From NCBI GenBank assembly GCA_965369705.1, contig CBDURF010000023.1, forward strand, positions 1 through 28,956: a DNA stretch of 28,956 bases, read 5' to 3'. The notes beneath the pieces were generated by a model that ran no database searches, had not been told where the DNA came from, and saw nothing but the letters and a program-made list of their open reading frames with translations. Of the stretch, positions 7,601-15,114 are shown one piece after another. Source of the stretch: JAGLCY01 sp965369705 (GTDB taxonomy: Bacteria > Krumholzibacteriota > Krumholzibacteriia > LZORAL124-64-63). The number at the start of each line of letters is the position of its first letter. The first letter of the stretch is position 1. The position numbers and the translations under genes were made by a program.

Positions 7601-8614
7601 ATGTCTCCATCCGGTAATCGACACGACACTTCACCAACGCCCCTTTTTTTCAGAAAAGGAATCTGGCGTAATTTAGTGTTGTTTTTGCTCAAAACAGGTA
7701 TCGCCACTGCCTTACTGTACTGGCTCGCATCTTCGGGGCGTTTGGAATTTTCACATTTGCGGAGTATCTCGTGGTCTCCACGCACAGTGGGTTTGGTCAT
7801 ATTGGGAGTGGGTGGGGTCTGGGCGGGCCTCCTGCTCCTTGGCCTGCGTCTTCGCCTCATGGTACGAAGCTTGGGTATAGTACTTCCGCTCGGCAGGGCC
7901 TGCTCTCTCACTTCAATTGGTGCGTTTTCAGGCTCCATCTTGCCCGGGGTTGTGGGGGGGGACATAGTCAAGGTTGTCTATCTGTGTCGTGGTGAAGCCT
8001 CCACTCAACGCACATTTGCGACGATTGCAGTGATGTGCGACCGGGCGGTTGGATTGTTTTCATTATTCCTGCTTGGGTCCATCGTATTGGCCGCAGCATG
8101 GGCCAATGATTCCTTGCCCTTTCGGTCGCCTGTTCTGCTTGTCGCACCGGTGGTTGTTCTCTCGATGGCGGGAGTGGTGGCCATTTCGGCCAAGGGAGGA
8201 TTTCTCGGAACCTTTTCTAATGGGAGCTGGGGCAAGTATCTGCCCTCTCGAATTCAGCAAGTAGTTTCCGTCGGTGATCATTTTGTTCATCGCCCGCTGT
8301 TGCTTGCGGGCTGTATCGGGCTTTCCCTGGTCAATCATATCCTGGTGTGCTGTACATTCCTTATTGGCGCGGAACTGCTTGGCGGGGTCGATATTTCTCC
8401 TTTGCAACAGTTTCTATTGAATCCACTTGCCATGGTCATCAATTTGATACCCATCACACCTGGAGGCGTGGGGGTGACGGAAAGCGCCTTCAGCTATCTC
8501 TATGATGCAGCCGGCTGTGCCATAGGAGCGACCATTGGTATTCTCGGAAGAACCATTCAATACATTGCTTTTATCGCTGTTGGGATCCCGGCCTTTATCT
8601 TTCGCGGCAAGTAA
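7601..8614 (+). CDS. Flippase-like/LPG synthase transmembrane-region family protein (AglD/UPF0104), atypical composition
   Basis: About 337 residues with many hydrophobic helices. The blocks SIGAFSGSILPGVVGGDIVKV, CDRAVGLFSLF and the late PITPGGVGVTESAFSYL match the lysylphosphatidylglycerol synthase TM-region/AglD family, here without any synthetase domain. Such proteins often accompany glycolipid or polysaccharide genes and are thought to move or modify lipids. The ATG at 7601 was chosen because the frame before it, from a GTG at 7529, looks non-coding in style and is hydrophilic. Its ribosome site is weak (GGAAAAA). The gene is visibly AT-richer and less codon-biased than its neighbours, which suggests transfer. 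A paralogue-type gene of normal composition lies at 16331-17323. Confidence 0.75.
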   Translation: MSPSGNRHDTSPTPLFFRKGIWRNLVLFLLKTGIATALLYWLASSGRLEFSHLRSISWSPRTVGLVILGVGGVWAGLLLLGLRLRLMVRSLGIVLPLGRACSLTSIGAFSGSILPGVVGGDIVKVVYLCRGEASTQRTFATIAVMCDRAVGLFSLFLLGSIVLAAAWANDSLPFRSPVLLVAPVVVLSMAGVVAISAKGGFLGTFSNGSWGKYLPSRIQQVVSVGDHFVHRPLLLAGCIGLSLVNHILVCCTFLIGAELLGGVDISPLQQFLLNPLAMVINLIPITPGGVGVTESAFSYLYDAAGCAIGATIGILGRTIQYIAFIAVGIPAFIFRGK

Positions 8615-8624
8615 CTCAGTGCGC

Positions 8625-10304
8625 CTAAATTTCCGATTCGTGCAGTTCGTACGACACCAGTGATGCGCCGGGCACCGGCTCAAGACCGTTCCAGAACCAC
8701 AGGTCGAAATAGCGCGACTGCCCGCGCAGGGTATAGCAGTCGTGGAAGTGCTGCACGAAATCCAGCGGAAAGATGGGAACGTCTGGATCATACCAACTCA
8801 TCTTCAAGAATGGGACCTGGGCTCGCGGCACCAACCACAGGGCCACGCGTCCCTCGGTGAGCGCGTCGTAGGTCGCTTCGGCGAGGTCTTTTCCGGACTT
8901 CACCGTGTCCATCACCGATATGGGGTCCAGAAGGACCGGGTTGTCCCGGAAGGTCAGCAGGGGTTTGAACCAAGTGTAGCGGTACCAGCGTTCCTCCCCA
9001 CCGAGCGCCATGCCCATGGGCAGGCCATCATAGCAATCCATTATCGCTTCGACATCGTTGACTATTCCGGGAATCTGGTCCAACTGCCAGTCGATCAGGC
9101 GAGCCGCCCGGTACTGGGTAACCAACCCGGTGAGCAGGGTCGTGAGGATCACGGCCGCCGCCGCCGATCTCGCTAGGCGCCGTTTCCAGATATCGAGTCC
9201 GCCGGCCACGAGTGGGCGGACCAGGCGGCCCACCACGAACATCGTCGAGGGAACCAGGGGCAGCAGGTGGATGATTCCCGAACCGGGCTTCGCCGACAAC
9301 ACCAGGGAGCAAACTACGGCCGGCAACAGGCTCAACACAACCAGGCGCTCCCGGCCCAGGAACCCATGGCGCGACTCACGCAGCAAGGCCAGCACCACCA
9401 GCGGCAATCCCAGGAAAGCCGCGTACCCGATCGGCAGGACCAGGAGATCAAGACGAAATCCGTGCTCCGCCTCGTTGGCAAGCCATTTCAGATAGTTCAC
9501 GACGGAAATCTGCGGGAAGAGCGCGAACGGCGCCACGGCCACCACCGAGGCCCCTGCCAGGGCCCAAGCCGCCGCTCTCCAGCCCAGCCTCTGGGCCAGC
9601 ACCACGATCACTGGGAGGAAATAGAGCAGGCTGTGGATCTTGAGGTTGATCGTGAAGCCCGCCAACACCGCCACGGCGATGATGGCCAACCAGCGGGATG
9701 TCCTGGTAGCCACATAGAACCCGAGCCCCACGGCGAACACGAGCAGCGCATCAGGCCTGACCAGATAGATCGCGAAACCTTGCGCCCAATAGAAAAGCGC
9801 GGCCCCCGCCGTCACCACCAACGCCACCGAATCGCGTCGTTTGCGGGACAGAGCCGCGTAGAGGAAAATGAGGCTGCCCACCGACGCGAGGGCCGACGCC
9901 ATTTTGGCCGACGTCAGGGACGGCCCCAGTACCTGCAGGAACAAACCGTTGGTCAGGAAAACCGACGGGCCATAAAGGACGCTGTAGCGCTCGGCCTGTT
10001 CGAAGGAGGTGTAGAGGGTCTGGCCCGACTGCACCTGCCACGACAAACTCGAGACCACAGGCTCCACCTCGCCGGCGAAACCATCCAGCGTCAGATACCA
10101 GCCACCGATGCCGACGAAGGCGGCCAACACCACCAAGCTGAGCCCGACGGCGAAACGACGCCAGGACACGGGGGAGATCCGGCCGAGACCACGCCGGAAC
10201 GCTCCCCAGCGGTCCAGCAAGATCCATAGGACGACAAAGCCCAGGAAAGCCAGCACCATATGCCGGGCGAAAAAGATGAAAAAATCGAGAATCAGTTGTC
10301 CCAT
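8625..10304 (-). CDS. Polytopic membrane glycosyltransferase, GT39/ArnT-like
   Basis: About 559 residues with roughly a dozen hydrophobic segments. After the first membrane helices a loop reads FAGEVEP, then SWQVQSGQTLYTSFEQ, then a GPSVFL block. An acidic pair in the first external loop followed by an aromatic-rich segment is the layout of GT-C enzymes (GT39, ArnT, PMT), which use polyprenyl-phosphate sugars. A soluble C-terminal domain of ~150 residues follows. The ATG at 10304 was chosen; a GTG at 10331 is also possible and neither has a good ribosome site. The stop lies 10 bases from the convergent stop of the preceding gene. No motif fixes the acceptor. Confidence 0.72.
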   Translation of the reverse strand: MGQLILDFFIFFARHMVLAFLGFVVLWILLDRWGAFRRGLGRISPVSWRRFAVGLSLVVLAAFVGIGGWYLTLDGFAGEVEPVVSSLSWQVQSGQTLYTSFEQAERYSVLYGPSVFLTNGLFLQVLGPSLTSAKMASALASVGSLIFLYAALSRKRRDSVALVVTAGAALFYWAQGFAIYLVRPDALLVFAVGLGFYVATRTSRWLAIIAVAVLAGFTINLKIHSLLYFLPVIVVLAQRLGWRAAAWALAGASVVAVAPFALFPQISVVNYLKWLANEAEHGFRLDLLVLPIGYAAFLGLPLVVLALLRESRHGFLGRERLVVLSLLPAVVCSLVLSAKPGSGIIHLLPLVPSTMFVVGRLVRPLVAGGLDIWKRRLARSAAAAVILTTLLTGLVTQYRAARLIDWQLDQIPGIVNDVEAIMDCYDGLPMGMALGGEERWYRYTWFKPLLTFRDNPVLLDPISVMDTVKSGKDLAEATYDALTEGRVALWLVPRAQVPFLKMSWYDPDVPIFPLDFVQHFHDCYTLRGQSRYFDLWFWNGLEPVPGASLVSYELHESEI

Positions 10305-10352
10305 TGTCAATTCGCGGGTTTGGCTCCTCACGCCATATCACACGTTTAAACC

Positions 10353-10391
10353 TCGGCAGACTGGCGAGAGCCCTGCCGAAGCCTTTTTTTT
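10353..10391 (+). terminator. Terminator-like hairpin with T8 tract, no obvious plus-strand gene
   Basis: TCGGCAG (10353-10359), a three-base bulge, GGC, a GAGA tetraloop, GCC and CTGCCGA (10373-10379) form a 10-pair stem, followed by AGCC and eight T (10384-10391). This is a good intrinsic terminator for plus-strand transcription, but the genes on both sides run on the minus strand. On the minus strand the hairpin would lie in the leader of the glycosyltransferase gene. Confidence 0.5.
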
Positions 10392-10473
10392 ATATTTTGG
10401 CACGTTCCCGGAAATAGTCAACCTAATTGCTGTCCTGCTCATTAATATTGTCAGCAAAACCCCATAAATGCGT

Positions 10474-10854
10474 TCAAATCTTGAAATTAACAAATCTGAT
10501 AAGGTCGTTGTCGGCCATCTGATACAGGTAGGTCGCCACCCGCTCGGGCATCTGGTCGGCCTCCGCAGGAAATTCCCGACCGAAGGCTTCCGTCAGTTCC
10601 CCGACGGTCCGCCGTCCATCCATCAGGTTCCACAGGAAGGAGCCTCTTTCCTCAAGGGGAATCCGGAAGTGCATTTTTTCCGCCTTGAGCCTGGGTTGAA
10701 GGAAGCGGCCCAACAGGCCGGATTTGAACCGGGGTTGCAGCACGATGACCTGGTCCCACCTCTCGCCTGGTGCCCACCCACACGCCTTTTCCGGCACCAG
10801 GACCATAAAATCCACCCCTTGCCACTTGCGGGATGTCTTGCGGAACAGATTCAT
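10474..10854 (-). CDS. PqqD-family (RRE-like) protein
   Basis: A 126-residue protein. The C-terminal ~75 residues carry the PqqD winged-helix pattern: a hydrophobic WNLMDGRRTVGELTEAF followed by helices with VATYLYQMADNDLIRF. In RiPP pathways this domain binds the leader peptide and hands it to a radical-SAM or other modifying enzyme. The N-terminal ~50 residues are specific to this protein and include a basic, Trp-containing start. No precursor peptide or modifying enzyme is visible nearby, so it is either a loner or was recruited to another role. The ATG at 10854 is preceded by GGAAGG. The 170 bases after it hold the hairpin above and an AT-rich stretch. Confidence 0.75.
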   Translation of the reverse strand: MNLFRKTSRKWQGVDFMVLVPEKACGWAPGERWDQVIVLQPRFKSGLLGRFLQPRLKAEKMHFRIPLEERGSFLWNLMDGRRTVGELTEAFGREFPAEADQMPERVATYLYQMADNDLIRFVNFKI

Positions 10855-10984
10855 GCCTTCCGTACCCTCCGGTCAGGGGAAATCCGGGCTAAACAATGTT
10901 TCCCAGCGGTCGTTAAACCTAGTAGACTGTCCAAGTCACGAGCCCGTCGGACCGAGACGACCCCGTCCGCGGGGAGGGAGGACC

Positions 10985-11338
10985 ATGGAAAACCACATTT
11001 CCATTCGCGACCGCTGGCTGGGGGCCTTGTGCTACCTTTCCGTACTGGTGTTCGTGCCGATCCTGTCGACCACCAAAACCCACTTTTTGGCCCGCCATTG
11101 CCGTCAGGGGTTCGCGCTCCTGTTTATCGAGGTGGTGGGGGTCTTCTTCATCTGGATCATCGACACCACGCTCGGCAGGCTGCCCTTGCTGGGCTTTCTC
11201 ATCGTTATTGCTCTCCGGTTGGTGTTCTTCCTGTTCGTCCTTTCCATGTCGGTCCTCGGGTTCACCAAGGCGATCTTCGGCGAAACCTGGCGTCTGCCGT
11301 ACCTGGACGAGTTGGCGGACAAGATCCCTGTCCGTTAA
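10985..11338 (+). CDS. Small membrane protein, DUF4870/Tic20-like
   Basis: A 117-residue protein with about three hydrophobic helices. The RDRWLGALCYLSVLVFVPIL start, the HFLARHCRQGFALLFIEVV middle (the HxRQG mark of the DUF4870/Tic20-like family) and a final helix with a short soluble tail match this family, whose function is unknown. The ATG at 10985 has a strong AGGGAGG site a few bases upstream. It is transcribed divergently from the PqqD-like gene (130 bases apart) and convergently with trxA. Confidence 0.75.
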   Translation: MENHISIRDRWLGALCYLSVLVFVPILSTTKTHFLARHCRQGFALLFIEVVGVFFIWIIDTTLGRLPLLGFLIVIALRLVFFLFVLSMSVLGFTKAIFGETWRLPYLDELADKIPVR

Positions 11339-11412
11339 ACTCACAGCCAATAACTGATTCCTTATATCTCCTTATAATTCAGAACTTTGCGCCGGCTCTT
11401 TCAAGCATTGCG

Positions 11413-11428
11413 CATAATGTATATTATG
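11413..11428. repeat. Short AT-rich inverted repeat between convergent genes
   Basis: CATAAT-GTAT-ATTATG is a perfect 6-base dyad in the 171-base gap between the DUF4870-like gene and trxA. It is too AT-rich to be a strong terminator and no T tract follows. I see nothing else definite in this gap. Confidence 0.3.
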
Positions 11429-11509
11429 TTAAGTAGGCGGAATTGAGCGAAAATTCAACACCAGGAAGATTCCCTCCTACCTCGAATAATCTTTTCCCGG
11501 CCTTGAAAA

Positions 11510-11839
11510 TCATTCCAGGACGATTTCAATTTTATCCCGGATCTTGTCCTCGTTGGCCGTTCCGATCAATGAATCAACCACCTGACCGTTCTTGAAGAAC
11601 AACAACGTCGGGATGCTGCGGATACCCAACTTTCCCGCGGCCTGAGGATGGGCCTGGATGTCCATCTTCCCGACAACAATTCGTCCTTCAAATTCTCCGG
11701 CCAGTTTTTCGATGGTCGGTGTCATGGCCTTGCATGGCCCGCACCATGGCGCCCAGAAGTCCACCAGAACCGGTTTAGCGCTCGTGGAGATCTTGTTTTC
11801 GAATTCGGCATCCGTGAATTCCAGCAAAATGTCAGACAT
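11510..11839 (-). CDS. trxA: Thioredoxin
   Basis: A 109-residue classical thioredoxin that reduces disulfides in cytosolic proteins and takes electrons from thioredoxin reductase. The active site WCGPC gives Cys33 and Cys36, Asp27 is the buried acid, and IRSIPTLL holds the cis-proline. There is no signal peptide. It is last in the minus-strand series that includes holA, lptE and the response regulator, 51 bases after holA. Confidence 0.97.
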   Translation of the reverse strand: MSDILLEFTDAEFENKISTSAKPVLVDFWAPWCGPCKAMTPTIEKLAGEFEGRIVVGKMDIQAHPQAAGKLGIRSIPTLLFFKNGQVVDSLIGTANEDKIRDKIEIVLE

Positions 11840-11890
11840 TTTGGTCCTTTCCAGGGAAAATGGCCGGCCGACTGGCGAGCCGTTGGATCT

Positions 11891-12940
11891 TCATTCACCA
11901 TCGGACCGACACAGGTCCATGATGAGTTTTTCGATTATGATATCCGATTTCAACGGAGAACTCTTCAAACGGCGGTCACATTCCAGGGCTGCCTGGAGAG
12001 CCGCGCCCAGCCCGTTTTTGCCCATCCCGCGGACCATGGGTTCGAGATACCGGAAACTCCAGGGATTCTGTCCCGTCAGGGCTCCGATATCCCGGTCAGT
12101 CAGATCCTGGGCACGACCCGCCGCCAGGATGGCGCCTTTACGGACCCGGGAAATGAGCAGGGGGGCGATTTCATGCGGAGATCTCCCCCATTCCGACAGC
12201 CGAAACCAGGTCTTGAGAACCTGCGGCGCCTTACCCGGTTCCAGGTTGGCGGTGATTTCATAGCCTTCCAGGGCAGCCTGATCCATGATGATGTGCCCGA
12301 GTTCCTCGGAACTGACGGCCTGCCCGCGGTCTTCAACCAGCAAAGCCAGCTTGTCGATCTCACTCTTCAGACTCATGAGGTCATTTCCAACCAACTCGCA
12401 AAGAATCCAGGCTTGATCGGTTTCGAGAGGGAGTTTCTCACGCCGAGCCGCCTTGAGGACCCACTGGACCAAGGCTTCACCGGATGGAGGTGTGAAATCG
12501 AAGAGATACTTGTTTTCCTGGCAGACCTTGACCCATTTCTTTCGCTTGTCGACCTTGTCGGCGGAAAGAATGAGGATGGTTTCCTTGACGGGGCGACCGA
12601 GGTATTTCTCCAGGGCGCCCTGGCTGTCCTGATTCCCCAGGCATCGGTCCGCCTGCTTGACCCAGATGACCTGCAGACCACCCAGCATGGGCAGACTCAG
12701 GGCCTGCTGGACGATTTTCTCAACCGGCGTTTGATCCCCCTGGAAAATATGGAAATTGAAAGCTGATCCGCTTTCGCCGAGAGCATCCTTCCGGATCTTG
12801 TCCACGACCCCCTCGATGCGAAGGGTGTCCTCACCGGCCAACAAATAGACTGGCCGGAAATTCCCGGTTTTCAGATCCTGATCCACCAGGTCCTGAAAGC
12901 CGGGAACGGCCGGGCCTTTTTTTCCTCGGGAATAGCCCAC
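11891..12940 (-). CDS. holA: DNA polymerase III delta subunit
   Basis: A 349-residue HolA, the clamp-loader subunit that opens the sliding clamp. The start of domain I is typical (FRPVYLLAGEDTLRIEGVVDKI), followed by a SLPMLGGLQVIWVKQAD block, and a C-terminal helical collar region (RDIGALTGQNPWSFRYLEP, then LLECD-type helices). It lacks a Walker A, as expected for delta. The length matches the family. It starts 15 bases after lptE. lptE-holA adjacency is known from proteobacteria and here supports both calls. Confidence 0.93.
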   Translation of the reverse strand: MGYSRGKKGPAVPGFQDLVDQDLKTGNFRPVYLLAGEDTLRIEGVVDKIRKDALGESGSAFNFHIFQGDQTPVEKIVQQALSLPMLGGLQVIWVKQADRCLGNQDSQGALEKYLGRPVKETILILSADKVDKRKKWVKVCQENKYLFDFTPPSGEALVQWVLKAARREKLPLETDQAWILCELVGNDLMSLKSEIDKLALLVEDRGQAVSSEELGHIIMDQAALEGYEITANLEPGKAPQVLKTWFRLSEWGRSPHEIAPLLISRVRKGAILAAGRAQDLTDRDIGALTGQNPWSFRYLEPMVRGMGKNGLGAALQAALECDRRLKSSPLKSDIIIEKLIMDLCRSDGE

Positions 12941-12955
12941 GGAGCTCCTTATCGG

Positions 12956-13504
12956 TCACCAGTCCTCGACGACCTGGGCCAGGATGTCCCGCACGATTTC
13001 CTCGACCGCCTCGTTCCGGGCGGTCTCCTCGCTCGTGCCCTGCGGATCGTTGAGAACATAATTGCCGGTCCCGGTGAACCGGCGCTTGTCGAAAATTTTC
13101 TCACCGGTGGCTCGAACCGTGAAGGTCAGCACCACCGCGACCTGGACCTGGTACTCATTGACGGTCAATTCCTGGGTCGTCGCCACCTCCCGCAGGGTGT
13201 AACGGACGACCCGCCCGCTTATGATGCTGTCCGCGTTCGCCTCGTCCACCACTTTCAGCGTGTTGTCCACCTGCAGGGCGAAGATGATGACGTCGGAGAG
13301 TTCAACCCCCAGATTCGGTTCAGGAGTCAGATTCTCCAGGTACTGAACCGCCACTTTCTTGAGATTTTCATCGACTCGCCCGCTGCTAGCGGAGTAGACA
13401 CCGCAGCCCGCCACCAGGCCGCAGACCATGACAAGTCCGGCCAGGCGAAGCACCGCCAGTGATGCACGTGGACAAAAGCTGGACGACGGGAGGGGCAATT
13501 TCAT
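12956..13504 (-). CDS. lptE: LPS-assembly lipoprotein LptE
   Basis: A 182-residue outer-membrane lipoprotein. A basic N terminus and hydrophobic helix end in lipobox VAGC, with Cys34 as the lipidation site, followed by GVYSASS. Then come VAVQYLENLTPEPNLGVELSD, a variable strand region and a long C-terminal helix, as in the LptE/DUF4390-like family that plugs LptD. A low overall similarity is normal for LptE, so I rely on lipobox, layout and the holA neighbour. The ATG overlaps the stop of the response regulator (ATGA). It implies an LPS-type outer membrane. Confidence 0.82.
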   Translation of the reverse strand: MKLPLPSSSFCPRASLAVLRLAGLVMVCGLVAGCGVYSASSGRVDENLKKVAVQYLENLTPEPNLGVELSDVIIFALQVDNTLKVVDEANADSIISGRVVRYTLREVATTQELTVNEYQVQVAVVLTFTVRATGEKIFDKRRFTGTGNYVLNDPQGTSEETARNEAVEEIVRDILAQVVEDW

Positions 13505-14901
13505 GGTTCCTTAATGCCGTATTGTTTGAGCCGGTACCGGAACTTGTCGCGGTTGAGCCCCAGCAGGCGGGCCGCCTCGGTCTGATTGCCGCCGGAGGCC
13601 TGAAAGGCCTTGCGAACCAGCGACTCCTCAAAGTCGCCCACGAGGCCCTCCAGGTCAACACCCTCGGCCGGCAGGGGTTTCCTCAGAACGTCGCGAAGCA
13701 GATCCGGAAGATTACCCGATTCCATGGGCCTGGCCTGCAATTTAAGGTGCTCCCTTTCCAGGACCTTCCCGCTTCCCAACAGCACGCTGCTTTCCAGCTT
13801 GTTCTTGAGTTCCCGGATATTCCCCGGCCAGTCATAGGTCAGAAGCGCCTGTCGGGCTTCCTCGCTGATCCCGGAGAATGTCTTGTTGAACCTGAGATTG
13901 AACACCCCCAGGAAATATTCGACCAGGGGCAGGATGTCCTCCACCCGTTCGCGCAGAGGAGGCACGACGATATTCACGACATTGAGCCGGAAGAAGAGGT
14001 CCTCCCGGAAGGATCCCGCCCGGACCTGGCTTTCCAGATCGAGGTTGGTCGCGGCCACGATCCTGACATCCACCGAAATGTCCTCGACACCCCCTACCCG
14101 GCGGAAGTTCATCTTCTCCAGGACTCGCAGAAGCTTGACCTGGACGGGCAAGGTCATCTCGCCGATCTCATCCAGGAAGAGGGTTCCCGAGTGGGCCATT
14201 TCGAGGAGCCCCTTTTTCTGGGCGACCGCACCGGTGAAGGATCCCTTCTCGTGGCCGAACAATTCGCTTTCGAGCAACTGCTCCGGCAAGGCCGCGCAAT
14301 TGATTTCAAGCAGAGGGCTGTCCTTGCGCAGGGATGTTCGGTGGATGAGGTTGGCCACGACGTCCTTCCCGGCGCCGGATTCACCCTCGATCAGGACGGT
14401 GGTGGATTCCCCACCCGCGATCTTGCGGACGATGTCGTAGATCTCCAACATGGCGGGCGCCTGGCTGGGCACCACGTCGTCGACCCCCCCGAAGAGATCG
14501 CTCTGGTGCTGATTGCGGTATCTGCGCCGGGCGTCGAGGTTGCTCGCCAGGGCCTTGGCCACGACCTTCAGCAGCCGGTCCAGATTGATCGGCTTGTTGA
14601 TGTAGTCGAAAGCGTCGAGCTTCATGGCCTGCACCGCGGTGTCGGTTTCCCGGTAGGCGGTGATCATAATCACGCAGATGTGCGGCAGGGCGCTCTTCAA
14701 CCCGCCAAGGACCTGGATTCCGCTCATGTCGGGCAGCATGAGATCCAGCAGAACCAGATCCGGTACCCTGTCCTTGGCCAGTTCGAGCCCTTCGCCCCCC
14801 GTGGCGGCGGTCAGGATCTCGTATCCCTCGTCTTCGAGAGTGGCCTGCAGAAACAGCCGGATGGCTTCTTCGTCGTCGATTACAAGAATTACCGGTTTCA
14901 T
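13501..14901 (-). CDS. Sigma-54-dependent response regulator, NtrC family
   Basis: A 466-residue protein of three domains. Receiver (1-~120): acidic pocket Asp9-Asp10, phosphoacceptor Asp53, Thr81 and Lys103. AAA+ domain: Walker A GESGAGKD (~173-180), the sigma-54 contact loop as GSFTGA instead of GAFTGA, and Walker B GTLFLDEIGEM. C-terminal Fis-type helix-turn-helix with NQTEAARLLGLNRDKFRYRL. It activates sigma-54 promoters when phosphorylated. No histidine kinase is adjacent, so its partner is elsewhere. It is the first gene of a run with lptE (ATGA overlap), holA and trxA, which ties it to the envelope by position only. No clear -24/-12 site was found in this window. Confidence 0.93.
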   Translation of the reverse strand: MKPVILVIDDEEAIRLFLQATLEDEGYEILTAATGGEGLELAKDRVPDLVLLDLMLPDMSGIQVLGGLKSALPHICVIMITAYRETDTAVQAMKLDAFDYINKPINLDRLLKVVAKALASNLDARRRYRNQHQSDLFGGVDDVVPSQAPAMLEIYDIVRKIAGGESTTVLIEGESGAGKDVVANLIHRTSLRKDSPLLEINCAALPEQLLESELFGHEKGSFTGAVAQKKGLLEMAHSGTLFLDEIGEMTLPVQVKLLRVLEKMNFRRVGGVEDISVDVRIVAATNLDLESQVRAGSFREDLFFRLNVVNIVVPPLRERVEDILPLVEYFLGVFNLRFNKTFSGISEEARQALLTYDWPGNIRELKNKLESSVLLGSGKVLEREHLKLQARPMESGNLPDLLRDVLRKPLPAEGVDLEGLVGDFEESLVRKAFQASGGNQTEAARLLGLNRDKFRYRLKQYGIKEP

Positions 14902-14975
14902 GAAAAATCTGGGTTCCCGGGTTGGTCGACTTGATGGGGAGGCTTCCGGCGATTCGGCGGAAATTTCCTGGTGGA

Positions 14976-15004
14976 ATTATGCATGGGCCCCGGAACCGAA
15001 GCAA
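14976..15004 (-). promoter_or_regulatory. Predicted sigma-70-type promoter for the response regulator operon
   Basis: On the minus strand TTGCTT (14999-15004) and CATAAT (14976-14981) are 17 bases apart, about 75 bases before the response regulator ATG. It lies just past the terminator of the upstream gene. Confidence 0.45.
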
Positions 15005-15037
15005 GAAGGGATTGGTGGAACCCGGGCCGGCCACGAC

Positions 15038-15061
15038 AAAGGCCGCTCCTTGGGAGCGGCC
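15038..15061 (-). terminator. Intrinsic terminator after the sugar transferase gene
   Basis: A perfect 9-base stem GGCCGCTCC/GGAGCGGCC (15041-15049 and 15053-15061) with a three-base loop, followed on the minus strand by TTTGTC. It lies 54 bases after the stop of the sugar transferase. The T tract is short. Confidence 0.7.
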
Positions 15062-15114
15062 CTGCCTGATGCAGCCTTGGAAATCATAACCCTGCCGGGG
15101 AAAAGCCAAGCCGG

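Noticed and set aside
10396..10410. TGGCACG resembling a sigma-54 -24 box (also at 6015 and 7374)
   Set aside because: None has the GC-containing -12 element at the right spacing.
13459..14934. Long plus-strand open frame of 491 codons opposite the response regulator
   Set aside because: It is an antisense shadow caused by GC-rich codon bias. The minus-strand frame has full receiver, AAA+ and Fis domains.
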